Assembly (NCBI GenBank): GCA_903904275.1
Contig: CAIVBX010000094.1
Location: 1-6,806, forward strand
Direction: 5' to 3'
Source of the DNA: an uncultured Pseudomonadota bacterium
GTDB lineage: Bacteria; Pseudomonadota; Gammaproteobacteria; Methylococcales; Methylomonadaceae
DNA: 6,806 nt
Both the position numbers and the translations under genes were made by a program. Under the pieces are notes generated by a model. The model had not been told where the DNA came from. It saw only the letters and a program-made list of their open reading frames with translations, and made no database searches. Below, piece after piece: positions 1 to 5,781 of the stretch. How positions within the stretch are numbered: position 1 is the stretch's first letter; each line of letters starts with the position of its first letter.

Positions 1-61
1 CGAAAATGATTTTTTTCTTGACTTTTTTATAAAAATATATTTTTTAAACCTAGGAATCTAC
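1..61 (+). promoter_or_regulatory. AT-rich leader upstream of dnaN
   Basis: This very AT-rich stretch precedes dnaN and presumably follows dnaA, which lies outside the window. A TTGACT hexamer at 18-23 resembles a -35 box, but no good -10 box sits 16-18 bases downstream; the nearest TATA-like strings (36-41, 38-43) are too close. A clear Shine-Dalgarno core AGGA at 52-55 lies six bases before the dnaN ATG and supports that start. The promoter part is weak and the ribosome binding site is convincing. Confidence 0.3.
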
Positions 62-1162
62 ATGAAATTCACCATCAACCGCGAAACATTACTCACACCT
101 TTGCAGCAAATTGTCAGCGTCATCGAAAAACGCCAAACCATGCCCATTCTCGGCAATGTGTTACTTGTACTCGAAAATGATTACCTCACCATGACAGGTA
201 CCGACCTCGAAGTGCAGTTAATTTCAAAATTACATTTACCTGACGCAGTTTCAGGTTCAATCACTGTTCCAGCGCGTAAATTTTTAGATATTTGTCGTTT
301 ATTGCCTGCGGGTTCTGGAATCAAATTCGAACAAAATGACGATAAAGTTAAAATCACTTCAAACCGCAGTCGCTTCTCGCTAAATTGCTTACCTGCTGAC
401 AATTACCCCGAATTCAACGAAGGCGAACTTGATCACGTTTTCGTTATCAACGCAGGACAACTCAAAAAAGCTCTCGAAAAAACAACCTTCTGCATGGCAA
501 GCCAAGATGTACGTTATTACTTGAACGGAATGCTTTTGCACATTTCAAACAGCCGTCTTGAAATCGTGGCATCAGACGGGCATCGTTTGGCGTTATACGA
601 AGATCAACTCGAAGTTCCAACAGGTTTTGAAGCCCGAATCATCTTGCCGCGTAAAGGCGTTTTGGAATTAAACAAACTCATTGCCAATGACGAAATCGAA
701 TTGCGTGTTGAATTTTCAAGCAGCAGCATTCGCATTTTTATCAACGACCTGATTTTTTCAGCAAAACTCGTCGATTCGAAATATCCCGATTTCAGCAAAG
801 TTTTTCAGCAATCGTTTTTCAACCCGATTCAAATCGAAAAAACCGTTTTGAAAAATTCACTCACTCGAGTTGCCGTGTTATCTAACGAAAAATTCAAAGG
901 CGTGAATTTCGACATCACCAGCGAAAGTTTGAAAATGAGCGCACACAATCCCGAACATGACGAAGCCGAAGAAGAATTAGCAATTGTCTATGGCGACGAA
1001 GAATTATCGATTGCGTTTAACGCACAGTATTTATCCGAAGCTGTATCGAATTTGGACGGTGATACGGCGTTAATTACCATCGCTAACGACTCAAGCAGTT
1101 GTTTTATCAACGAGCCAAATAACGAAAAATACAAATACGTTGTGATGGCAATGCGTCTTTAA
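62..1162 (+). CDS. dnaN: DNA polymerase III subunit beta (sliding clamp)
   Basis: This encodes the beta clamp, a ring-shaped homodimer that encircles DNA and tethers the replicative polymerase; it also recruits ligase, MutS, translesion polymerases and the Hda/DnaA regulatory system through a hydrophobic pocket. The 366 residues match the normal family length and fit three topologically similar domains, roughly 1-120, 121-245 and 246-366. The N-terminus MKFTINRETLLTPLQQ and the segment KRQTMPILGNVLL are typical, as are SDGHRLAL near residue 170 and the C-terminal YVVMAMRL, which forms part of the partner-binding pocket. The start is supported by an AGGA six bases upstream. It is followed by gyrB after 95 bases, with no recF between. 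There is no sign of damage. Identification rests on strong recalled family similarity. Confidence 0.98.
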   Translation: MKFTINRETLLTPLQQIVSVIEKRQTMPILGNVLLVLENDYLTMTGTDLEVQLISKLHLPDAVSGSITVPARKFLDICRLLPAGSGIKFEQNDDKVKITSNRSRFSLNCLPADNYPEFNEGELDHVFVINAGQLKKALEKTTFCMASQDVRYYLNGMLLHISNSRLEIVASDGHRLALYEDQLEVPTGFEARIILPRKGVLELNKLIANDEIELRVEFSSSSIRIFINDLIFSAKLVDSKYPDFSKVFQQSFFNPIQIEKTVLKNSLTRVAVLSNEKFKGVNFDITSESLKMSAHNPEHDEAEEELAIVYGDEELSIAFNAQYLSEAVSNLDGDTALITIANDSSSCFINEPNNEKYKYVVMAMRL

Positions 1163-1176
1163 AGCTACTTTCGCGT

Positions 1177-1182
1177 TATAAT
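1177..1182 (+). promoter_or_regulatory. Possible -10 box for gyrB
   Basis: A perfect TATAAT hexamer lies 15 bases after the dnaN stop. No good -35 box is found at the usual distance (the bases near 1154-1159 read CGTCTT), and there is no extended -10 TG. If used, transcription would start near 1189 and the terminator-like hairpin at 1196-1220 would be at the very 5' end of the gyrB leader. A single hexamer in an AT-rich gap is weak evidence. Confidence 0.3.
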
Positions 1183-1195
1183 GCCCCATCAAAAA

Positions 1196-1234
1196 ACGAT
1201 GCCCGATTTTCGGGCATTGTGTTTTCAGATTTTT
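1196..1234 (+). terminator. Terminator-like hairpin between dnaN and gyrB
   Basis: ACGATGCCCG at 1196-1205 pairs with CGGGCATTGT at 1211-1220, giving a ten-pair stem with one G-T wobble and the five-base loop ATTTT. It is followed by the T-rich tail GTTTTCAGATTTTT at 1221-1234. This is a good form for a rho-independent terminator of dnaN, although the T-run is interrupted. A run of six A before the stem (1191-1196) would give some activity on the opposite strand too. Because gyrB begins only 23 bases after the tail, it could instead act as a leader attenuator. Confidence 0.6.
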
Positions 1235-1257
1235 AGAAACAGGAAAAACCACGCGCT

Positions 1258-3672
1258 ATGAGCAATCCAAATACGCAATACGACAGCACAAACATTCAAG
1301 TTCTCAAAGGGCTAGACGCAGTTCGCAAACGCCCTGGAATGTACATTGGCGACACCGATGATGGCTCAGGTTTGCATCACATGGTTTTCGAGGTTGTTGA
1401 TAACTCGATTGACGAAGCGTTAGCGGGATATTGCAAAGGCGTGAACGTAATTATTCACACTGACGGCTCGGTCAGCGTTTCTGACGATGGTCGCGGCATA
1501 CCCGTTGACATTCACGAAGAAGAAGGACGCTCTGCCGCTGAAGTCATCATGACGGTTTTGCACGCAGGTGGTAAATTCGACGATAACGCTTACAAAGTTT
1601 CAGGCGGTTTGCATGGCGTGGGTGTTTCGGTTGTAAATGCACTTTCGGACGAATTGCATCTCGAAGTTCGTAAGAACGGCATCCTCTACAAACAATCGTA
1701 CAAAAATGGCGAGCCAGTTGCCCCTCTTGCCCCGTTTGGTGAAATTGAAGGTTCAGGTACGACTATTCGTTTTTTACCCAGCACAGCGACATTTACAGAC
1801 GTAGAATTCCATTACGACATTTTGGCAAAACGATTGCGTGAATTGTCGTTTTTGAATTCAGGCGTGCGAATCAGTTTGTTTGATGAACGCAGCGATCGCG
1901 AAGATGTTTTCGAGTTTGAAGGCGGAATCAGCGCGTTTGTCACGCATTTGAACAAAAATAAAACGCCATTATTTCCCGAAGTTTTCTATTTTTCAGCTGA
2001 AAAAGAAGGCGTAACCGTCGAAGTGGCGATGCAATGGAACGATTCGTATCAAGAAAATGTTTTTTGCTACACAAATAACATCCCTCAACGTGATGGCGGC
2101 TCGCATTTAGCGGGTTTTCGCGGCGCATTAACCCGCACAATCAATCAATACATTGAAAATAGCGGGTTAGCAAAAAAAGAAAAAGTTTCAACAACGGGCG
2201 ACGATGCGCGTGAAGGGTTAACTGCCGTTTTATCCGTGAAAGTTCCCGACCCCAAATTCTCTTCGCAAACCAAAGACAAACTCGTTTCATCGGAAGTCAA
2301 ACCGTTGGTTGAATCAACGATGAACGAAAAACTGCAAGAGTTTTTGTTAGAAAAACCGCAAATCGCAAAATTGATTGCAGGCAAAATTATCGATGCCGCA
2401 CGGGCGCGTGACGCGGCTCGTCGAGCGCGTGAAATGACTCGCCGCAAAACGACGTTAGACATTGCAGGTTTACCTGGAAAATTAGCCGATTGCCAAGAAA
2501 AAGATCCCGCGTTGTCAGAATTATTTTTAGTCGAAGGAGATTCGGCTGGTGGTTCAGCAAAACAAGGACGTGATCGCAGAACACAAGCCATTTTGCCGTT
2601 GAAAGGTAAAATTTTGAACGTCGAGAAAGCCCGTTTTGACAAAATGATTTCATCCGAAGAAGTCGGTACGCTCATCATCGCGCTAGGTTGCGGCATCGGC
2701 AAAGAAGAATACAACCTCGAAAAATTACGTTATCACCGCATCATCATCATGACTGACGCGGACGTTGACGGTTCGCATATTCGCACATTGTTATTAACAT
2801 TTTTCTATCGTCAACTACCTGAAATCATTGAAAAAGGTTATATCTACATCGCGCAACCACCGCTCTACAAAGTCAAAAAAGGCAAACAAGAACATTACGT
2901 CAAAGACGACGCGGAATTGAACAGTTATTTGATTCAACTTGCGCTCGAAAAAGCCCAGTTAATTACCGATCCATCCGCACCTGCGATTCAAGGACAAGGT
3001 TTGGAAAAATTAGCCAAAGCATTTTTGGATGTAAATGCGATTATTCAACGTTTGGCACGCCGTTATGACGATTTATTTTTAGATCAATTTTGCTACATTC
3101 AACCGTTGACTGATGAAATAAAATCATCCGCTGAATCGATGCAGTTGTGGCTTGATAACATTCATGTACGTTTGACTGAAGCGGGCGGATTAGCTGAATT
3201 TACCAGCGAATTGGATTACCAAAACGCAAACAATTTCAAAATCACTGTGACGAAACGCAGACACGGTACGAGTAAAGTTTTTGTGTTGCCGATGGCGTTT
3301 TTCAACAGCACGGATTATCAAAAAATTTCGACTTATGCGAATGAAACGGCAGGCATGTTTAACGCTGAATCGGTCATGCAAATGGGCGAACGTCAACAAC
3401 CTGTCGAAAACTTCAAACAAGCGTTTGAGTGGATGATGCGCGAAATCAAAAAAGGGCAAACCATTCAACGCTACAAAGGTTTGGGTGAGATGAATCCTGA
3501 GCAATTGTGGGAAACGACGCTCGACAGCAATAATCGCCGTTTGTTGCAAGTTCGCATTGAAGATGCGATTGCCGCCGATGAAATTTTCACCACGTTGATG
3601 GGCGATGTCGTCGAACCGCGCCGTGATTTCATTGTGAAAAACGCACTTGATGTTTCAAATTTGGACGTATAA
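1258..3672 (+). CDS. gyrB: DNA gyrase subunit B
   Basis: This is the ATPase subunit of DNA gyrase, which with GyrA introduces negative supercoils using ATP. At 804 residues it equals the E. coli protein in length. The GHKL ATPase domain shows E45 (general base), N49 (Mg), D52 and D76, the GRGIP motif at 78-82 and the glycine-rich lid GGLHGVGVSVVNALS at 116-130. A transducer domain follows. The TOPRIM part has VEGDSAGG with catalytic E426 and DADVD with metal ligands D500, D502 and D504. The long proteobacterial insert spans roughly 560-725, and QRYKGLGEMNPEQLW lies near the C-terminus. These features, with near-identity to GyrB in long blocks, separate it from ParE. The start matches the family N-terminus; its AGGA (1241-1244) is unusually far from the ATG at 13 bases. 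By my recalled alignment the residue equivalent to E. coli R136 (coumarin contact) is K139. Confidence 0.98.
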   Translation: MSNPNTQYDSTNIQVLKGLDAVRKRPGMYIGDTDDGSGLHHMVFEVVDNSIDEALAGYCKGVNVIIHTDGSVSVSDDGRGIPVDIHEEEGRSAAEVIMTVLHAGGKFDDNAYKVSGGLHGVGVSVVNALSDELHLEVRKNGILYKQSYKNGEPVAPLAPFGEIEGSGTTIRFLPSTATFTDVEFHYDILAKRLRELSFLNSGVRISLFDERSDREDVFEFEGGISAFVTHLNKNKTPLFPEVFYFSAEKEGVTVEVAMQWNDSYQENVFCYTNNIPQRDGGSHLAGFRGALTRTINQYIENSGLAKKEKVSTTGDDAREGLTAVLSVKVPDPKFSSQTKDKLVSSEVKPLVESTMNEKLQEFLLEKPQIAKLIAGKIIDAARARDAARRAREMTRRKTTLDIAGLPGKLADCQEKDPALSELFLVEGDSAGGSAKQGRDRRTQAILPLKGKILNVEKARFDKMISSEEVGTLIIALGCGIGKEEYNLEKLRYHRIIIMTDADVDGSHIRTLLLTFFYRQLPEIIEKGYIYIAQPPLYKVKKGKQEHYVKDDAELNSYLIQLALEKAQLITDPSAPAIQGQGLEKLAKAFLDVNAIIQRLARRYDDLFLDQFCYIQPLTDEIKSSAESMQLWLDNIHVRLTEAGGLAEFTSELDYQNANNFKITVTKRRHGTSKVFVLPMAFFNSTDYQKISTYANETAGMFNAESVMQMGERQQPVENFKQAFEWMMREIKKGQTIQRYKGLGEMNPEQLWETTLDSNNRRLLQVRIEDAIAADEIFTTLMGDVVEPRRDFIVKNALDVSNLDV

Positions 3673-3674
3673 AC

Positions 3675-4457
3675 ATGCTTGCTTATCCTGCCATTGACCC
3701 TGTTGCTGTTTCGATTGGTGCTGTAAAAATTCACTGGTACGGCATCATGTACCTGATTGGTTTTGCGGCGGTTTATTTGCTTGGGCAATATCGCGCAAAA
3801 CAAGCGTGGTCGCCCATCAAACCCGAAGCCATTGAAGATTTAGTGACTTGGGGCGCAATGGGTGTGATTTTAGGCGGGCGAATTGGCTATATTTTGTTTT
3901 ATAACTTCAGCGCATTTTTAGAAAATCCGCTAATTTTATTCAAAATTTGGCAAGGCGGAATGTCTTTTCATGGCGGGATGCTCGGCGTATTTGCGGCGAT
4001 GGCATGGTTTGCAAAAAAACAGAACTGCTCGCTTTGGCAACTCACAGATTTAATTGCGCCAATTGCGCCGATTGGGCTAGGTGCAGGACGGTTGGGGAAT
4101 TTTATCAATTCCGAACTTTGGGGTAGACCAACAGAGGTGCCGTGGGCAATGATTTTTCCCAATGGCGGCGACGTGGCACGTCATCCATCACAACTTTACG
4201 AAGCATTTTTGGAAGGCTTTGTATTGTTTGTGATTGTGTGGCTTTACACGCAAAAGCAACGCCCCACAATGGCGGCAACAGGTTTAGCGGTGATGTGTTA
4301 TGGCTGTTTTCGATTTTTCGTTGAATTTTACCGTTTGCCAGACGCGCATTTGGGTTATCTCGCTCTCGATTGGGTGACGATGGGACAAATTTTGTCTACG
4401 CCGATGATTGTGATTGGCGCGGGGTTAATGATTTTTGCGTATAAAAAAACGGCATAA
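3675..4457 (+). CDS. lgt: Phosphatidylglycerol-prolipoprotein diacylglyceryl transferase
   Basis: Lgt is an inner-membrane enzyme that moves diacylglycerol from phosphatidylglycerol to the lipobox cysteine of prolipoproteins, the first step of lipoprotein maturation. The protein has 260 residues, slightly shorter than E. coli Lgt (291), and several hydrophobic segments consistent with a seven-helix fold. Visible motifs are HWYG (20-23, equivalent to Y26), HGGMLG (99-104, equivalent to H103), the family signature GLGAGRLGNFINSELWGR (134-151, with R139 and N142 matching R143 and N146), HPSQLYE (170-176) and YGCFRFFVEF (209-218, with Y209, R213 and E217 matching Y235, R239 and E243). All key residues are present. 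The ATG comes two bases after the gyrB stop with only a weak GGA upstream, which suggests translational coupling. Pairing with gyrB is less usual than the lgt-thyA pairing known from enterobacteria. Confidence 0.97.
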   Translation: MLAYPAIDPVAVSIGAVKIHWYGIMYLIGFAAVYLLGQYRAKQAWSPIKPEAIEDLVTWGAMGVILGGRIGYILFYNFSAFLENPLILFKIWQGGMSFHGGMLGVFAAMAWFAKKQNCSLWQLTDLIAPIAPIGLGAGRLGNFINSELWGRPTEVPWAMIFPNGGDVARHPSQLYEAFLEGFVLFVIVWLYTQKQRPTMAATGLAVMCYGCFRFFVEFYRLPDAHLGYLALDWVTMGQILSTPMIVIGAGLMIFAYKKTA

Positions 4458-4476
4458 AAATACGTCTACTAAAAAG

Positions 4477-4658
4477 CCCCGTAAGCTGGTTCATTACTGG
4501 GACGGTATCGGTTTCATTGGGCGCGTATTTCCAGACGCAATTGCTAACCGCTTATTTGAAATTTTTAGTTGAAAAAAGCACGCCATGAGAGAACCACTCT
4601 CACTAAAACTCATCATCCATTGCTGGAATGGTTACGGGAGGCTACCGTTCGACGTGCT
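4477..4658 (+). ncRNA. Structured repeat element, copy 1
   Basis: This is one of two diverged copies of an element I do not recognise; the strand is chosen as that of the neighbouring genes. The fold I infer is as follows. Stem P1 joins 4477-4484 to 4494-4501 with loop GCTGGTTCA. Stem P2 pairs CGGT 4503-4506 with ACCG 4547-4550 and encloses hairpin GCGT 4523-4526 with ACGC 4535-4538, loop ATTTCCAG. A multibranch module is closed by AGCACG 4577-4582 with CGTGCT 4653-4658 and holds three hairpins: TGAGAG/CTCTCA (4586-4602, loop AACCA), CCA/TGG (4617-4626) or the longer CCATT/AATGG (4617-4631), and ACGG/CCGT (4634-4648). Compared with copy 2, loops are conserved and stems change in compensating pairs. 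A 26-base AT-rich linker at 4551-4576 is longer than in copy 2. No T-run follows, so it is not a simple terminator. The function is unknown. Confidence 0.6.
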
Positions 4659-4666
4659 AAGTTTGT

Positions 4667-4738
4667 GTGCAAAATGGATAGCAACCCAAATTACCTCATC
4701 AATGCGGAGTGCAAAGGGTAAGCCAGCTTGGCTTGCAC
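4667..4738 (+). repeat. Diverged unit of the 3' module, unit 2
   Basis: A shortened relative of the multibranch module of copy 1. An outer stem GTGCAA 4667-4672 pairs with TTGCAC 4733-4738. Inside lie the shared motif CTCATCAA at 4695-4702, a small hairpin TGC/GCA (4703-4705 with 4711-4713), the conserved tract AAGGGTAAG at 4714-4722, and hairpin GCCA/TGGC (4722-4725 with 4729-4732). The position of the first hairpin of the full element is only poorly matched here (TGG 4675-4677 with CCA 4686-4688). It lies about 86 bases after the equivalent motif of copy 1. The repeat relation is convincing; the exact fold is less so. Confidence 0.5.
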
Positions 4739-4754
4739 GAATTGAAAAGCGTGC

Positions 4755-4819
4755 AAGTTGGCGACCTTCATTATCTCATCAACGCAACAGCGAAGGATAA
4801 GTCAGCCTAATAACCACTT
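4755..4819 (+). repeat. Diverged unit of the 3' module, unit 3
   Basis: A second shortened unit lies just before the 199-codon ORF. The motif CTCATCAA is at 4775-4782, exactly 80 bases after that of unit 2, followed by hairpin CGC/GCG (4783-4785 with 4790-4792, loop AACA) and AAGGATAAG at 4793-4801. The surrounding ATTAtCTCATCAA and TAAGtCAGC also match unit 2 (ATTAcCTCATCAA, TAAGcCAGC). A possible outer stem is AAGTTGG 4755-4761 with CCACTT 4814-4819 and one bulged T. The closing stem is tentative. The ORF starts 22 bases later, so transcription through this unit would place it in the ORF's 5' leader. Confidence 0.45.
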
Positions 4820-4841
4820 AACGGATTGATTCTAATTCAAA

Positions 4842-5441
4842 ATGAAAGCCAAAATCAAAATTAACAAATTGAAAAAAGCATTGCAGTTAGTTAAAGATGG
4901 AAAATTTGTTCACGTCACTTGCTTCAATTCGATTGGCTATTTTTTCAAATTCGGCAAATCAAAACTGGCTTGGAAATACACTCACTTCTTAATAGAAAAT
5001 AGTTATCAGCTTTTTTTGTCAAGGCAATCGTTGAGTGTTGATAATTTAGTTCCGTATTCTAAAAAATGTGAAATTTATGAAAGCGTTTTGGAATGTTTGG
5101 AAATAGAAAATCAGCAAATATCCGAGAATGAATTACAAAAAAAGTTACAACTTGCACTAGATGAAATTCGATATTTCTATCCTTGCGACGGCTATAACAT
5201 TGGTTTTCGTCGGATTTATATTCGTGCAGCGCGGCGCAAGATTTTTGATATTGACTTAATGTTGTTGGAATCATGTATTCGGATGCTACAACGAAAAGAA
5301 CATTTTTCAATTTATAGCTTAATCCAAATGACCAAATACTTTTGCATTGACTATGAAAATTTGCGATTCAAATTAAATGAAAAATCCATTTTTAGATTTG
5401 AAAAAGTTATTGAATTTTTTGAAAAACAAAATACCCAGTAA
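4842..5441 (+). CDS. Hypothetical protein between two structured repeats
   Basis: I do not recognise a family for this 199-residue protein. It has no signal peptide and no clear membrane helix, is rich in Lys, Phe, Tyr and Ile, carries several cysteines, and appears mostly helical, ending in a charged aromatic helix FEKVIEFFEKQ. A basic stretch FRRIYIRAARRK near residues 122-133 could contact nucleic acid, but this is a guess. Base composition is visibly more AT-rich than dnaN, gyrB or lgt (sampled lines near 30% GC), suggesting transfer. An in-frame TAA at 4833-4835 makes the ATG at 4842 the first possible ATG start; no good ribosome binding site precedes it. Its stop codon TAA at 5439-5441 lies within stem P1 of element copy 2. 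Flanking structured repeats suggest a cassette, or an RNA-protein pair such as a toxin with an RNA antitoxin; neither is shown. Confidence 0.65.
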   Translation: MKAKIKINKLKKALQLVKDGKFVHVTCFNSIGYFFKFGKSKLAWKYTHFLIENSYQLFLSRQSLSVDNLVPYSKKCEIYESVLECLEIENQQISENELQKKLQLALDEIRYFYPCDGYNIGFRRIYIRAARRKIFDIDLMLLESCIRMLQRKEHFSIYSLIQMTKYFCIDYENLRFKLNEKSIFRFEKVIEFFEKQNTQ

Positions 5442-5596
5442 GCTGGTTCATTACTGAGCGGTATCGGCTTCATTTGGCACGCATTTCCAGGCGTAATTGC
5501 TAACCGAGTTAAGTAGCACGTCATGAAGTAACCAACTTCACTAAATCTCATCAAGCCTTGCGGCAAGGATAACGGCAGGTTTCCGTTGGACGTGCT
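5434..5596 (+). ncRNA. Structured repeat element, copy 2
   Basis: This is the second copy of the element. GTAAGCTGGTTCATTACTG (5438-5456) is identical to 4481-4499. Stem P1 is CAGTAA 5436-5441 with TTACTG 5451-5456, loop GCTGGTTCA. P2 is CGGT 5459-5462 with ACCG 5503-5506, enclosing ACGC 5479-5482 with GCGT 5491-5494, loop ATTTCCAG. The multibranch module is closed by a perfect eight-pair stem AGCACGTC 5515-5522 with GACGTGCT 5589-5596 and holds TGAAGT/ACTTCA (5524-5540, loop AACCA), GCC/GGC (5555-5564) or CCTTG/CAAGG (5556-5568), and AACGG/CCGTT (5571-5587, loop CAGGTTT). The linker between the halves is 8 bases rather than 26. Its first bases overlap the end of the upstream ORF. All reading frames are broken, so it is not coding. 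The function is unknown. Confidence 0.6.
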
Positions 5597-5632
5597 GAGG
5601 TGATTATTAACCAAAACAGAGAAAAAAAGAAA

Positions 5633-5741
5633 TCAGCATGACAAGCAGTAATCTATCCACGCAAATAATAGGCTTTGCGATTCACCTGTCAGGCGGTTTG
5701 CGACCTAGTTCAACCGCTTTCGTGCCTGCTCGTCCTGCTGA
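5633..5741. repeat. 109-base inverted-repeat element
   Basis: TCAGCATGACAAGCAG at 5633-5648 pairs with CTGCTCGTCCTGCTGA at 5726-5741 at 14 of 16 positions. Inside are hairpin CGCAAA 5660-5665 with TTTGCG 5674-5679 (loop TAATAGGC) and hairpin GCGGTT 5693-5698 with AACCGC 5712-5717 (13-base loop). The layout, an outer stem holding two hairpins, could be a small non-autonomous mobile element, a structured RNA or a regulatory leader. No target-site duplication is obvious at the ends. It lies 41 bases before the restriction-modification gene start. It is unlike the other repeats in sequence. Confidence 0.5.
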
Positions 5742-5781
5742 GTGGCTGTGATTCTAACCAAATTTCAAGAAAAGAAAACAA

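Noticed and set aside
2145..2714. 189-codon antisense frame inside gyrB
   Set aside because: It lies wholly opposite a highly conserved part of gyrB and is a shadow of its codon pattern; the same applies to the other antisense frames in dnaN, gyrB and lgt.
4471..4588. Two open frames through the 5' half of copy 1 that read like protein (one containing KLVHYWDGIGF)
   Set aside because: In copy 2 the same frames are broken by a single-base deletion and stop codons, and the differences preserve base pairing rather than amino acids.
4585..4800. 71-codon open frame after lgt
   Set aside because: It lies across the folded modules of copy 1 and units 2 and 3, has no ribosome binding site, and its sequence is explained by the structured repeats; the corresponding stretch in copy 2 is not conserved as protein.
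4609..4801. CRISPR array
   Set aside because: The units are imperfect, about 80 bases apart, and share structure rather than identical direct repeats with unique spacers; no cas gene is visible.
4477..5596. Integron attC sites flanking a cassette
   Set aside because: The copies form several separate hairpins rather than one extended palindrome, and I see no GTTRRRY/RYYYAAC core pair at their ends; no integrase is visible.
4477..5596. Retron or group II intron RNA
   Set aside because: The enclosed ORF lacks reverse transcriptase motifs such as YADD, and no domain V-like hairpin is present.
5653..5661. DnaA-box-like CTATCCACG near the replication genes
   Set aside because: It has two differences from TTATCCACA, is single, and lies within the inverted-repeat element.
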